64,000 bases of DNA from Brevundimonas sp. (lineage in GTDB: Bacteria; Pseudomonadota; Alphaproteobacteria; Caulobacterales; Caulobacteraceae). The position numbers and the translations under genes were made by a program. This document shows positions 1 to 8,901 of the stretch, piece after piece. The first letter of the stretch is position 1. Each line of letters begins with the position of its first letter. The notes below the pieces were generated by a model, which saw only the letters and a list, made by a program, of their open reading frames with translations, was not told where the DNA came from and made no database searches. The stretch spans positions 20,653 through 84,652 of the forward strand of contig NZ_JAUYNX010000035.1 in the NCBI RefSeq assembly GCF_030704825.1. The letters are read 5' to 3'.

Positions 1-435
1 GGAGACTTCGTCGGCCTCGAAGCCGGCGTCGAGCACGCCACCACCGCCGAAGCCCTGGGCGCCGTCCACGCCTCGGCCATCGAGCGCGCGGAGCTGGCGG
101 AGCGGGCCGTCACGGACATGGGCCTGGCGCGCGCCCTGTGGCAGATCACCGTCCGCGCCGTCCAGCGCAGCGAGGACCACGCCCTGATCCTGGCCCGGCA
201 GGGCGCGACCGAACGCGTCGTCGCCTTTCTGCTTGATTTCGCGGCGCGCCAGGGACACCCGGAATCCATCGACCTGCCGATGACAAGGCAGGACATCGCC
301 GACCATGTCGGTCTGACGATCCACACCGTGTCCAGGACCCTGTCCCAGCTTCAGACCGCCGGACTGATCGAGGCCCGCTCGACCCGGCACGTGCGTCTGC
401 TGCAACGCGGCCGCCTGGACGGCATCTGCGCGTGA
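1..435 (+). CDS. Crp/Fnr-family transcriptional regulator, FixK/Fnr-like (C-terminal part, 5' truncated by window)
   Basis: The reading frame is open from base 1, so only the last 144 residues are seen. They cover the end of the cyclic-nucleotide-like sensor fold, the long dimerisation helix and a complete winged-helix DNA-binding domain with the Crp/Fnr signature LTIHTVSRTLSQLQ. Fnr/FixK proteins carry E-x-x-S-R in the recognition helix; here the first residue is His. The cysteines that would separate an oxygen-sensing Fnr from a cluster-free FixK lie outside the window. The next gene starts inside its stop codon (GTGA overlap), so the two are translationally coupled. It probably controls the cbb3 oxidase operon through the palindrome at 1153-1170. 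Family assignment is secure; Fnr versus FixK is not resolved. Confidence 0.88.
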   Translation, partial: GDFVGLEAGVEHATTAEALGAVHASAIERAELAERAVTDMGLARALWQITVRAVQRSEDHALILARQGATERVVAFLLDFAARQGHPESIDLPMTRQDIADHVGLTIHTVSRTLSQLQTAGLIEARSTRHVRLLQRGRLDGICA

Positions 436-821
436 CCTCTGCTTCTTCCAGTCTGCCGCGCCCGGCCGTCTTCCTCGTGGACGACGACCCGGCGGTCGCG
501 CACGCCGTGCAATTCTCCTTCGACCTGGAAGGGCTGGAGGTGAGCAGCTTCAGGGACGCGGAAAGCCTGCTGGCGTCCGGAGCGCTGCCGAAAAAGGGCT
601 GCCTGGTTCTCGACTACCACCTGCCGGGCGCGAACGGGCTGGAGCTGCTGGACCGGCTTCGGGCGAACGACGTCCGCATGCCGGCGGTCCTGATCACCAC
701 CAATCCGCGCCCTCATCTGAGGGCGCGCGCCGCCGCGGCGGGCGTTCCGATCATCGAGAAGCCCCTGCTTACAGACGCCCTGTTGACCGCCGTGCGCAGC
801 GCGCTCGCCCACATCGACTAG
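432..821 (+). CDS. Single-domain response regulator (receiver only)
   Basis: This 129-residue protein is a CheY/FixJ-type receiver domain with no output domain. The acidic pocket is DDD at residues 17-19, the phospho-acceptor is Asp61 in LVLDYHLPG, Thr89/90 follow on strand 4, and the conserved Lys110 lies in IEKP. The GTG start at 432 overlaps the stop of the upstream Fnr/FixK gene by 4 bp, which fixes the start and implies one mRNA. A stand-alone receiver next to an oxygen-type regulator could act as a phosphate sink or modulator of a FixL-like kinase; that role is inference, since no kinase is visible beside it. Confidence 0.85.
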   Translation: MTSASSSLPRPAVFLVDDDPAVAHAVQFSFDLEGLEVSSFRDAESLLASGALPKKGCLVLDYHLPGANGLELLDRLRANDVRMPAVLITTNPRPHLRARAAAAGVPIIEKPLLTDALLTAVRSALAHID

Positions 822-840
822 GCCGCGAGCCGCGCCGCGG

Positions 841-1110
841 TCAGCCGTGCGGCCGGGCCTGCTCCAGCGCGGAACGATCTCCAAGCAACATCATGCCAGC
901 GGCGATGACGCCGGCTGACGCCAGCAGGCTTCCCGCCGAGGCGATGCACAGAATGCAGTGGCTGGCGGCGGGTCCGCAGAGAGCCGCGGCGCCGGCCATG
1001 TGACCGACGGCCGCGACGGCGCAGGCCGCCGCCGCGATGAACAGTGTCGCGCCGATCATGATCAGGCCGACGCCGAGCTTTCGTGAATCCTGGGTGTCGC
1101 TGTGTGGCAT
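841..1110 (-). CDS. Small two-segment membrane protein, function unknown
   Basis: The 89-residue product has a short polar N-terminus, two hydrophobic segments (about residues 13-38 and 52-76) and three cysteines between or inside them (CGPAASHCILC). I do not recognise the family. The gene is supported by a strong Shine-Dalgarno (GGAGG, 5 bases before the ATG) and by its position divergent to ccoN. It shares the only Fnr/FixK-type palindrome in the intergenic region, whose centre lies about 51 bp upstream of this ATG. It may therefore be an extra member of the microaerobic regulon. An alternative ORF in another frame (818-1168) lacks a comparable ribosome-binding site. Confidence 0.65.
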   Translation of the reverse strand: MPHSDTQDSRKLGVGLIMIGATLFIAAAACAVAAVGHMAGAAALCGPAASHCILCIASAGSLLASAGVIAAGMMLLGDRSALEQARPHG

Positions 1111-1152
1111 TTGAACCTCCGGGTCGTTTGAGCCACGATTTTCCGGCGGCGG

Positions 1153-1170
1153 CTTTGCGTTGGCGCAAAG
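1153..1170. promoter_or_regulatory. Fnr/FixK-type operator between the divergent small gene and ccoN
   Basis: A perfect inverted repeat CTTTGCG-TTGG-CGCAAAG, with core TTGCG-N4-CGCAA. The layout matches the Fnr/FixK box (TTGAT-N4-ATCAA; FixK2-type TTG(A/C)-N6-(T/G)CAA). Its centre (1161.5) would place a class II start site near 1203 for ccoN. The gene for a matching regulator lies at 1-435. Confidence 0.75.
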
Positions 1171-1225
1171 CAGGGGGCGGCGAGTCGGAGCACGGAGGGA
1201 ACTCTACTCACCGGGGTCCAGCCGA

Positions 1226-2887
1226 ATGCCGACGACCGTCTCAAAGGATACCAATACGCCGGGCGACGTGGCCGCCCTGTTCCTGTTCCTGGGGGTAGCG
1301 GCGATCGTGGCCCTGCTCGCCACCGCCCTCACCGACGACGCGGCCTTTCGCTTCCATGGCTATATCCTGATGGCTGCTTCGGTCGTGGCGTTGGCCGCCA
1401 TGACCATCGGCGTCGCCAACGGACGGTTCCGGTCGGATCCGGGCCGGTATGAGGACGGGGTGATCCGCGCCGGCGTGATCGCCACCATGTTCTGGGGCGT
1501 CATCGGCATGACCGTCGGTGTCTTCATCGCCGCCCAGCTGTCGTGGCCGGACATCTTCTATTTTCCGGAGCATGGCTGGCTGAATTTCGGCCGCCTGCGG
1601 CCCCTGCATACCTCCGGCGTGATCTTCGCCTTCGGCGGCAACGCCCTGATCTGCACCTCCTTCTGGGTCGTGCAGCGCACCTGCAAGGCGCGCCTGGCGG
1701 GCGGGGTCTGGCCGTGGTTCGTGTTCTGGGGCTACCAGCTGTTCATCGTCCTGGCCGCCACGGGCTATGTCTCGGGCATCACCCAGTCGCGCGAATACGC
1801 CGAGCCGGAATGGTACGTCGACATCTGGCTGACCATCGTCTGGGTCGCCTATCTGCTGGTCTTCCTGGGCACGATCTGGAAGCGCAAGGAACCCCATATC
1901 TACGTGGCCAACTGGTTCTACCTGGCCTTCATCGTCACAGTCGCCCTGCTGCACCTGGTCAACAACGCCGCCGTGCCCGTCGGTCTGCTCGAGGCGCGCA
2001 GCTATTCGGCCTTTGGCGGGGTCCAGGACGCCTTGGTCCAGTGGTGGTACGGCCACAACGCCGTGGGCTTCTTCCTGACCGCCGGCTTCCTGGCGATGAT
2101 GTATTATTTCGTGCCCAAGCGGGTCGAGCGGCCGGTCTATTCCTACCGCCTGTCGATCGTCCACTTCTGGTCGCTGATCTTCATCTACATCTGGGCGGGT
2201 CCGCACCACCTGCACTACACGGCCCTGCCGCAGTGGGCGCAGACCCTGGGCATGACCTTCTCGATCATGCTCTGGATGCCGTCCTGGGGCGGGATGATCA
2301 ACGGCCTGATGACCCTGTCGGGGGCCTGGGACAAGCTGCGCACCGACCCCGTCGTCCGCATGATGGTTGTGGCCATCGCCTTCTACGGCATGTCGACCTT
2401 CGAGGGGCCGCTGATGTCCATCCGGACGGTCAACGCCCTGTCGCACTACACTGACTGGACCATCGGCCACGTTCACTCCGGCGCGCTGGGCTGGGTCGGC
2501 TTCATCAGCTTCGGCGCCATCTACTGCCTCGTGCCCTGGCTGTGGAAGAAGGACCGCCTGTACTCCAACGCCCTCGTCGAGTGGCATTTCTGGATCGCGA
2601 CGACCGGCATCGTTCTCTACATCACCGCGATGTGGGTCTCCGGCATCATGGAGGGCCTGATGTGGCGCGAGTACACGCCCGACGGCTTCCTGGCCAACAG
2701 CTTCATCGAGACCGTCGCCGCCAAGCATATCGAGAACGTCATCCGCACCGTCGGCGGCCTGATGTTCCTGAGCGGCACGCTCATCATGTCCTACAACCTG
2801 TGGCGTACGATCCGCATGCCGTCCTCGCGCTCCGCCGAGAACGTGCCCGCGACCCTGATCGAACCCCACCAACAGCCGGTCGGGTGA
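1226..2887 (+). CDS. ccoN: cbb3-type cytochrome c oxidase subunit I
   Basis: This is the catalytic heme-copper subunit of the high-affinity cbb3 oxidase, which reduces O2 at the heme b3-CuB site in the inner membrane. The 553-residue protein has about 12-14 membrane segments. Candidate metal ligands are visible: His128 (HTSGV, low-spin heme), His277 (YGHN, CuB), His327/His328 (GPHHLHY, CuB) and His415/His417 (HVHSG, the two hemes). A longer frame opens with TTG at 1160, but that lies inside the operator palindrome, so the ATG at 1226 is preferred; it is the only other in-frame start. First gene of ccoNOQP-GHIS, probably induced at low oxygen through the 1153-1170 site. Confidence 0.96.
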   Translation: MPTTVSKDTNTPGDVAALFLFLGVAAIVALLATALTDDAAFRFHGYILMAASVVALAAMTIGVANGRFRSDPGRYEDGVIRAGVIATMFWGVIGMTVGVFIAAQLSWPDIFYFPEHGWLNFGRLRPLHTSGVIFAFGGNALICTSFWVVQRTCKARLAGGVWPWFVFWGYQLFIVLAATGYVSGITQSREYAEPEWYVDIWLTIVWVAYLLVFLGTIWKRKEPHIYVANWFYLAFIVTVALLHLVNNAAVPVGLLEARSYSAFGGVQDALVQWWYGHNAVGFFLTAGFLAMMYYFVPKRVERPVYSYRLSIVHFWSLIFIYIWAGPHHLHYTALPQWAQTLGMTFSIMLWMPSWGGMINGLMTLSGAWDKLRTDPVVRMMVVAIAFYGMSTFEGPLMSIRTVNALSHYTDWTIGHVHSGALGWVGFISFGAIYCLVPWLWKKDRLYSNALVEWHFWIATTGIVLYITAMWVSGIMEGLMWREYTPDGFLANSFIETVAAKHIENVIRTVGGLMFLSGTLIMSYNLWRTIRMPSSRSAENVPATLIEPHQQPVG

Positions 2888-2898
2888 GGATCAGCCCC

Positions 2899-3636
2899 AT
2901 GTGGAAGAAGCACGCGAAATTCGAGCGCCACTCGTTCTGGCTGGTGATCGGAATCACCATCGTGGTGTCGATCGGCGGCATCGTGGAGATCGCCCCGCTG
3001 TTCTGGGTCGAGAGCACGATTGAGGAGGTGGAGGGCGTCCGCCCCTACACCCCGCTCGAGCTGGCCGGTCGGGACATCTACATCGCCGAGGGCTGCTACA
3101 GCTGCCACTCGCAGATGATCCGTCCGCTGCGCGACGAGGTCGAACGCTACGGCCACTACAGCCTCGCCGCCGAGAGCATGTACGACCATCCGTTCCAGTG
3201 GGGCTCCAAGCGCACGGGGCCGGATCTGGCCCGGGTGGGCGGCAAGTATTCGAACGAGTGGCATCGCGAACACCTGGGCGATCCGCGCGCCGTGGTGCCG
3301 GAGTCCAACATGCCGCCCTACCGGTTCCTGGCCGACCAGGACCTGGACCAGCACGCCATCCGGGCGAAGCTGCGGACCATGCTGGCGGTCGGGGTGCCCT
3401 ATACGGCCGAGCAGATCGCGAACGCTGAGGCGGACCTGAACGCCCAGGTCGATCCGTATGCGAGCGAGACCTCCGAGTTGCGGAGCCGCTACGGCCCGAG
3501 GGTCGCCCAGGGCGATTTCGACGGCGACCCTGCGCGTCTGACCAAGATGGACGCCCTGATCGCCTATCTTCAGCAACTCGGCACGATGGTGGATTTCCGC
3601 ACCTACCAGGCCGAAGACCCGGACAACATGCGATGA
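2899..3636 (+). CDS. ccoO: cbb3-type cytochrome c oxidase subunit II (monoheme cytochrome c)
   Basis: The 245-residue subunit has one N-terminal membrane anchor (about residues 14-36) and a periplasmic cytochrome c domain with a single heme-binding motif CYSCH at residues 66-70. A distal methionine is likely in SNMPPY. It passes electrons to CcoN. The start MWKKH at 2899 is chosen because the longer open frame upstream only reads through ccoN out of frame. It follows ccoN by 11 bp, and its stop overlaps the ccoQ start (ATGA). Confidence 0.96.
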   Translation: MWKKHAKFERHSFWLVIGITIVVSIGGIVEIAPLFWVESTIEEVEGVRPYTPLELAGRDIYIAEGCYSCHSQMIRPLRDEVERYGHYSLAAESMYDHPFQWGSKRTGPDLARVGGKYSNEWHREHLGDPRAVVPESNMPPYRFLADQDLDQHAIRAKLRTMLAVGVPYTAEQIANAEADLNAQVDPYASETSELRSRYGPRVAQGDFDGDPARLTKMDALIAYLQQLGTMVDFRTYQAEDPDNMR

Positions 3637-3806
3637 GCGGGCTCGATTACGAAGCCGTGGCGCGGTTCGCCCAGCAAGGCGGCACCCTCTATTTCGGGGC
3701 CATCTTCATCGCGGGGCTGGTCTACGCCCTGTGGCCCAAACACGGCGAAGCCTTCCGCCGCCTCTCTCACCTGCCGCTCGAAAAGGACGAGGACGAGCAT
3801 GTCTGA
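3633..3806 (+). CDS. ccoQ: cbb3-type oxidase small subunit CcoQ
   Basis: This 57-residue ORF has one membrane span (about residues 18-36), the CcoQ-typical W-P after the helix and a charged C-terminus ending EKDEDEHV. Its ATG overlaps the ccoO stop and its end overlaps the ccoP start by 8 bp, so position and size fit CcoQ, which stabilises the cbb3 complex. The sequence is weakly conserved in general, so the call rests mainly on context. Confidence 0.9.
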   Translation: MSGLDYEAVARFAQQGGTLYFGAIFIAGLVYALWPKHGEAFRRLSHLPLEKDEDEHV

Positions 3807-4764
3807 ACGCGAGCGCGACGAACACTCCGGCGTCGAGACGACCGGACACGAATGGGACGGCCTCAAGGAGCTGGACAATCCGCTGCCGCGCTGGTGGCTG
3901 TGGATTTTCTACGGCTGCATCGCCTTCTCCGTGATCTACTGGGTCCTGATGCCGGCCTGGCCCGGCGCCAACGGCTACACGCCCGGCCTGTTGAAGCAGT
4001 CCGACCGGGCCAATGTGGTCAAAGAGTTGAACGCCCTGCAGGCCCAGCGCGGCCGGGGCGAGGCGATGCTGGTGACGGCCTCCCTGCAACAGATCGAGGC
4101 GGATCCGGACCTGCAGGCGCACGCGCTCGCGGTCGGGCAGTCGGTCTTCGGCGACAACTGCGCGAGCTGCCACGGCGTGGGCGGCGGCGGAGCCAAGGGC
4201 TATCCCAACCTGCGCGATGACGTGTGGCTGTGGGGCGGCTCGCTGGAAGAGATCGAACACACGATCCGCGTCGGCGTCCGGTCCGGCCACGCCGAGACCC
4301 GCATCTCGCAGATGCCGGCGTTCGGACGCGACGGCATGCTCGACGCCGGCCAGACCGCCGATCTGACCGAATATGTCGTCGCCCTGTCGGGCCGACAGGC
4401 GGACGCCGCGGCCGTGGGGCGGGCCCGGCAGCTGTTCGCCGACAACTGCGCGGCCTGCCATACGCCCACCGGCGTCGGAGACCGCGCGCAGGGCGCGCCC
4501 AACCTGACCGACCGCGAATGGTTGTTCGGCTCGGACCGCGAAACCATCCGCGGCCAGATCCACAACGGCCGCAACGGGGTCATGCCCACCTGGGAGGGCC
4601 GTTTCTCGCCCGGTGTGATCAAGGCCCTGGCCGTTTACGTCCACGTCAACGCCGGCGGCGGCGAAGCCTCCGCAGGCGGCGATGAGGTTTCCACAGGCAG
4701 CGGCGAAGCCTCCGCAGGCGGCGATGAAGTCTCCTCCGGCGCGGTTGAAGCCGCCGTGCGATGA
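3799..4764 (+). CDS. ccoP: cbb3-type cytochrome c oxidase subunit III (diheme cytochrome c)
   Basis: This 321-residue membrane-anchored diheme cytochrome receives electrons from soluble cytochrome c. The N-terminal part carries the CcoP signature (NPLPRWW, then a membrane helix at about residues 32-54). Two heme motifs follow: CASCH at 121-125 and CAACH at 217-221. The family normally ends shortly after the last helix (here VYVHVNAGGGE). This copy adds about 30 residues of low-complexity Gly/Ser/Ala/Glu sequence encoded by a 42-bp tandem repeat. The next gene overlaps its stop by 4 bp. Confidence 0.95.
   Translation: MSERERDEHSGVETTGHEWDGLKELDNPLPRWWLWIFYGCIAFSVIYWVLMPAWPGANGYTPGLLKQSDRANVVKELNALQAQRGRGEAMLVTASLQQIEADPDLQAHALAVGQSVFGDNCASCHGVGGGGAKGYPNLRDDVWLWGGSLEEIEHTIRVGVRSGHAETRISQMPAFGRDGMLDAGQTADLTEYVVALSGRQADAAAVGRARQLFADNCAACHTPTGVGDRAQGAPNLTDREWLFGSDRETIRGQIHNGRNGVMPTWEGRFSPGVIKALAVYVHVNAGGGEASAGGDEVSTGSGEASAGGDEVSSGAVEAAVR
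4660..4743 (+). repeat. Two-copy 42-bp tandem repeat in the 3' end of ccoP
   Basis: Two in-frame units of 42 bp start at 4660 and 4702. The first 26 bases are identical in both; the rest has diverged. Each unit encodes the 14-residue block GEASAGGDEVS plus three residues, giving an acidic, glycine-rich tail on CcoP. Confidence 0.85.
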
Positions 4765-6251
4765 CCCTCATCATCGACCGGACCCGCGAACGCCCGGCGA
4801 CCACGGGTCCGGTTTCCGTCGCCGAGAAGCAGCGCGAGAAGGCCCGTCCCAAGGGTCTCTACAAGCCGCGTACACCGATCTACCCCAAGCTGGTTCACGG
4901 CCGGTGGCGGTGGCTCAAATGGGCGCTGCTGATCGTCATGCTGGCGATCTACTACATCACCCCGTGGATCCGCTGGGAGCGCCCGGGCGCCCTGCCGGAC
5001 CAGGCCGTGCTGGTCGATTTCGACGGCGGACGCTTCTACTTCTTTATGATCCAGCTGTGGCCGCAGGAGGTGTATTTCATCACCGGCCTGCTGGTGATCT
5101 CGGCGCTCGCCCTGTTCCTCGTCACGGCCCTGTTCGGACGGCTGTGGTGCGGCTACGCCTGCCCGCAGACGGTCTGGACCGACCTCTACATCCATATCGA
5201 GCGGATGTTCGAGGGCGACCGTAACGCCCGCATGCGGCTCGACGCGGCCCCGACGTCCTTCAACAAGCTGTGGCGCAAGGCCGGCAAGCACCTCGTCTGG
5301 ATCGGCATCGCCTTCGGCACGGGCGGGGCGTGGATCTTCTATTTTCACGACGCGCCCGACCTGATCCGCACCTTCTGGGTCGGAACGGCTCCGATGACGG
5401 CCTATGTGTCGTGCGCGGTCCTGACCTTCACCACCTATGTCTTCGCCGGCCACATGCGCGAGCAGGTCTGCACCTATATGTGCCCGTGGCCGCGGATCCA
5501 GGGGGCCATGCTGGACGACCAGTCGTTCCAGGTCACCTATCGCTACGACCGCGGCGAGCCCCGCGGCCCGCACAAGAAGGCCGAATCCTGGGAGGGCCGG
5601 GGCGACTGCATCGACTGCAACCAGTGCGTCGTGGTCTGCCCGATGGGGATCGACATCCGCGACGGGGCGCAGCTGGAGTGCATCAACTGCGGCCTGTGCA
5701 TCGACGCCTGCAACGAGGTCATGGACAAGGTCGGCCGGCCGCGCGGCCTGATCGCCTATGACACCGACGCGGCCGTCGCGGCCCGGAACTGCGGTCAGAA
5801 ACCGGAGCATCGGCTGATCCGGCCGCGCACCCTCTATTACGGCCTGGCGCTGATGCTGGTCGGGGGCCTGATGATCTGGGGCTTCAGCACGCGCGAGCAG
5901 CTGGGCGTCCATGCCCTGCGGGACCGCAACCCGGCCTATGTCCGGCTGCACGACGGCGCCGTCCGCAATGGCTACACGTTGAAGATCGCCAACCACGGGT
6001 TCGAAACCGCCACCGTCGAGATTCGCTACGCCGGGGTTCCCGGGGCGGAACTGAGGATCCCCGGCCAGCCGGGCGCCGATCCACTCCGTGTCGAGGTCGA
6101 GCCGAACCGCGTCACCCCGCTGCGCATCTTCGTCACCGCCCCGGCGGATCACGTCGGAGACGGCAGCCGGGACGCCGCCTTCGAGGTCCTCTCGGGCGGG
6201 AAGACGAAGATTGTCCCCACCGCCTTCGACTATGGGAGCCAGCCGCAATGA
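4761..6251 (+). CDS. ccoG: Cytochrome c oxidase accessory protein CcoG (FixG/RdxA family)
   Basis: The 496-residue membrane ferredoxin-like protein is needed for cbb3 maturation; the family is linked to reduction of copper for CuB insertion. Several membrane helices are visible (about residues 53-70, 100-125, 165-190, 355-375). A CGYACPQTVW motif follows the second helix. Two 4Fe-4S clusters are indicated by CIDCNQCVVVCP and CINCGLCIDAC (about residues 285-320). The periplasmic C-terminus has the Ig-like fold of the family. Its ATG overlaps the ccoP stop and its stop overlaps the ccoH start. Confidence 0.95.
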   Translation: MTLIIDRTRERPATTGPVSVAEKQREKARPKGLYKPRTPIYPKLVHGRWRWLKWALLIVMLAIYYITPWIRWERPGALPDQAVLVDFDGGRFYFFMIQLWPQEVYFITGLLVISALALFLVTALFGRLWCGYACPQTVWTDLYIHIERMFEGDRNARMRLDAAPTSFNKLWRKAGKHLVWIGIAFGTGGAWIFYFHDAPDLIRTFWVGTAPMTAYVSCAVLTFTTYVFAGHMREQVCTYMCPWPRIQGAMLDDQSFQVTYRYDRGEPRGPHKKAESWEGRGDCIDCNQCVVVCPMGIDIRDGAQLECINCGLCIDACNEVMDKVGRPRGLIAYDTDAAVAARNCGQKPEHRLIRPRTLYYGLALMLVGGLMIWGFSTREQLGVHALRDRNPAYVRLHDGAVRNGYTLKIANHGFETATVEIRYAGVPGAELRIPGQPGADPLRVEVEPNRVTPLRIFVTAPADHVGDGSRDAAFEVLSGGKTKIVPTAFDYGSQPQ

Positions 6252-6736
6252 ACGCCGCGACGAAGTCCGTGAAGCCGCCGTTCGTCGTCAAGGGATGGCA
6301 CGTCGCCGCGGGCGTCGTGGCCTTCTTCGCCCTGGTGGTCGGCGTCGACGCCGCCTTTCTGGTGATGGCCTACCGCACCCATCCCGGCCAGGTCGCCGCG
6401 CGGCCCTATGAGGCGGGGTTGATCTACAACGCCGAACTGGAGCGCCTCCGGGTCCAGGATGCGTTGGGCTGGCGGGCGGGGGCCGAGGCCCGGGCGAACG
6501 GACTGGACGTGTTGATGCAGGACCGCGAGGGCCGTCCGCTCACGGGACTCAGGGTGTCGGCCACGCTCCAGCGCCCCGCGACCGAACAAGGCCGCGCCGA
6601 GGTCGTCCTCGGGGAAACGGCCCCCGGCCGGTACGCCGTCGACCGCGCCCTCTCCGGCGCCTGGGACGCCCGGATCGAGGCCGCGGACGACGCGGGCCGC
6701 ACCTTCATCGCCGAGCGGAGGCTGACGTGGCCGTGA
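6248..6736 (+). CDS. ccoH: FixH/CcoH family protein
   Basis: The 162-residue protein has one N-terminal membrane helix (about residues 18-40) and a periplasmic beta-rich domain ending in LTWP, as in FixH. FixH/CcoH supports cbb3 oxidase assembly together with CcoG and CcoI. The ATG overlaps the ccoG stop, and the end overlaps the GTG of ccoI by 10 bp. Homology is weak at sequence level, so order and topology carry the call. Confidence 0.9.
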   Translation: MNAATKSVKPPFVVKGWHVAAGVVAFFALVVGVDAAFLVMAYRTHPGQVAARPYEAGLIYNAELERLRVQDALGWRAGAEARANGLDVLMQDREGRPLTGLRVSATLQRPATEQGRAEVVLGETAPGRYAVDRALSGAWDARIEAADDAGRTFIAERRLTWP

Positions 6737-8901
6737 CCTTCGAGGCGGCGACCGGACCGGACATGTCGGCCTTCCTGCGCCGGCAGGAGGATGGCCGCGC
6801 CCGCCTCGATCTGCTGGTGACGGGGGCCCGCTGCGCCGGCTGCATCTCGAAGATCGAACGGGAGGTGTCGCGTCTGCCGGGGGTCGAGTCGGTCCGCCTG
6901 AACCTGTCGACCGGCCGCCTCGCCATCGGCCTGGCCAGCGCCAGCGTCGACCCGGGCCGGATCATCTCTGCGCTGGACCGGCTGGGCTATCCGGCGACGC
7001 CGTTCGATCCCGGCGCCGCCATGGTCCAGCGCGACCGCGAGGGGCGGCGGCTGATCCTCGCCCTCGCCGTGGCCGGCTTCGGCGCCATGAACGCCATGAT
7101 GTTCTCGGTGCCGATCTGGGCCGGGCTGTTCGATCAGGAGCTGGGCCCGGCGACCCGCTCCATGATGATGTGGATGTCGGCCGCCGTCGGAGCGCCCTGC
7201 GCCATCTTCGCCGGCATGCCCTTCTTCCAGTCGGCCTGGCGGTCGTTGAGGGCCGGCCGGGCCAATATGGACGTGCCGATCTCGGTCGGGGTGATCCTGA
7301 CCCTGGCGATCAGCTTCTCCGAGACCATCCTGAACGGGCGCGACGCCTATTTCGACGCCGCCGTCTCCCTGCTGTTCCTGCTGCTGATCGGGCGGTGGCT
7401 CGACCATGTGCTGCGGGCCAAGGCGCGGAGCGCGGCCGGCGATCTGCTGGCACTTCAGGCCCCCGCCGCCTGCGTCGTCGACGCGCGGGGCGTCGAACGA
7501 TCGGTGCCGCTCGGCGACATCCGGCCGGGCGACCTCCTTCGCGTGCGGCCTGGCGACCGCATTCCGGTCGACGCAACCCTGGAGCAGGGCGAGGCGCTCC
7601 TCGACAACAGCCTGCTGACCGGCGAGAGCGTCCCGGAACGGGTTCGCCCGGGACAGCTGTGCCGCGCCGGCGCCGTCAACACCGCCGGCCTGCTGACCTT
7701 GCGGGCCAGCGCCCGGTCGGAGGACTCGACGCTGGCGGCCATCGCCCGGCTGGTCGAGGCGGGGGCCCAGTCGCGCTCGCGCTATGTCCGGCTCGCCGAT
7801 CGCGCCGCCGCCCTCTATGTGCCGGTGGTGCATGCGGCGGCCCTGGCGACCTTCGCCGGCGGCTGGGCCCTGGGCCTGGACCCCCGGGAAGCCCTGATCC
7901 GGGCCGTGGCCGTCCTGATCGTCACCTGCCCCTGCGCCCTGGGCCTGGCCGTTCCGGCCGTACAGGTCGTCGCCTCGGCCCGGCTGTTCCGCCGGGGCGT
8001 GCTGGTCAAGTCGGGGGCGGCGCTGGAGCGTCTGGCCGAGATCGACCATGTGGTCTTCGACAAGACCGGCGTGCTGACCGAGGGCCGTCCGGCGCTGGTG
8101 GGCGCGTCTCAGGCCGTTATCGCCATGGCGGCCCCGCTGGCCCGCGCCTCCGGTCATCCGATGGCCCGCGCCGTGGCCCGGGCCGCGGGGGACGGACCTG
8201 TCGCCGCCGACGTCGTCGAACACGCCGGTCTGGGGGTCGAGGGGCTGATCGACGGGCGGCGCGCCCGCCTCGGCCGGGCGGTCTTCGTCGGCGCCCCGAC
8301 CCTGCGATCGGGTGAAACGGAACTCTGGTTCGGCTTCGAGGGCGAGACCAAGGTCCGGCTGCAATTCTCGGACATCGTCAGGCCGGATGCGGCCGCGACC
8401 ATCGCCGCCCTGACGGCGCGCGGGATCACGGTGGAAATCCTGTCCGGCGATCAGGTCGGCGCGGTCCGGGCGGCGGCCGATACGGTGGGCGTGGCGGCCT
8501 GGAGGGCCGGACTGATGCCGCAGGAGAAGGCCGAGGCCATCGACCGCCTCGCCGCCGACGGCCGCAAGGTATTGATGGTCGGGGACGGGCTCAACGACGC
8601 CGCCGCCCTGGCGCGGGCCCACGCGGCCATCGCGCCGGGGTCGGCGCTCGAGGCCAGCCAGAACGCCGCCGATCTGGTGCTCACCCGGGGCGCGTTGACG
8701 ACCATCGTCGAGGCGATCGACGTGGCCCGTTCGGCCCGGCGCCGGGCGCTGGAGAATTTCGGTTTCGCCGCCCTCTACAATCTGGTCGCCGCGCCGGCGG
8801 CCATGCTCGGCCTCGTCAATCCGTTCGTCGCCGCCCTGGCGATGTCCGGTTCGTCGCTGGTGGTCACCCTCAATGCGCTCAGGGTCAGGGGCGGGCGATG
8901 A
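6727..8901 (+). CDS. ccoI: Copper-translocating P-type ATPase for cbb3 assembly
   Basis: This 724-residue P1B-type ATPase (FixI/CcoI) supplies copper for the CuB site. Domains in order: a heavy-metal-associated domain with RCAGC (Cys36, Cys39), membrane helices, actuator domain with TGES, the CPC metal-transport motif (CPCALGLAVP), phosphorylation site DKTG (Asp445), the SGHP nucleotide-binding motif and the GDGLNDA hinge. DKTGVLTEG has Val where most members have Thr (DKTGT). The GTG start at 6727 overlaps ccoH; its stop overlaps ccoS (ATGA). Confidence 0.95.
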   Translation: MAVTFEAATGPDMSAFLRRQEDGRARLDLLVTGARCAGCISKIEREVSRLPGVESVRLNLSTGRLAIGLASASVDPGRIISALDRLGYPATPFDPGAAMVQRDREGRRLILALAVAGFGAMNAMMFSVPIWAGLFDQELGPATRSMMMWMSAAVGAPCAIFAGMPFFQSAWRSLRAGRANMDVPISVGVILTLAISFSETILNGRDAYFDAAVSLLFLLLIGRWLDHVLRAKARSAAGDLLALQAPAACVVDARGVERSVPLGDIRPGDLLRVRPGDRIPVDATLEQGEALLDNSLLTGESVPERVRPGQLCRAGAVNTAGLLTLRASARSEDSTLAAIARLVEAGAQSRSRYVRLADRAAALYVPVVHAAALATFAGGWALGLDPREALIRAVAVLIVTCPCALGLAVPAVQVVASARLFRRGVLVKSGAALERLAEIDHVVFDKTGVLTEGRPALVGASQAVIAMAAPLARASGHPMARAVARAAGDGPVAADVVEHAGLGVEGLIDGRRARLGRAVFVGAPTLRSGETELWFGFEGETKVRLQFSDIVRPDAAATIAALTARGITVEILSGDQVGAVRAAADTVGVAAWRAGLMPQEKAEAIDRLAADGRKVLMVGDGLNDAAALARAHAAIAPGSALEASQNAADLVLTRGALTTIVEAIDVARSARRRALENFGFAALYNLVAAPAAMLGLVNPFVAALAMSGSSLVVTLNALRVRGGR

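Noticed and set aside
818..1168. Alternative minus-strand ORF (116 codons) overlapping the small membrane protein
   Set aside because: Arg/Gly-rich composition of a shadow frame and no ribosome site, whereas the 841-1110 frame has GGAGG at the right distance and clear membrane helices.
1241..2872. Long minus-strand open frame (543 codons) opposite ccoN
   Set aside because: It is the antisense of a clear ccoN gene and encodes a low-complexity Asp/Gly/His/Gln-rich sequence typical of GC-rich shadow frames. Similar shadows oppose ccoP/ccoG, ccoI, DPP IV, the amidase and fliM.
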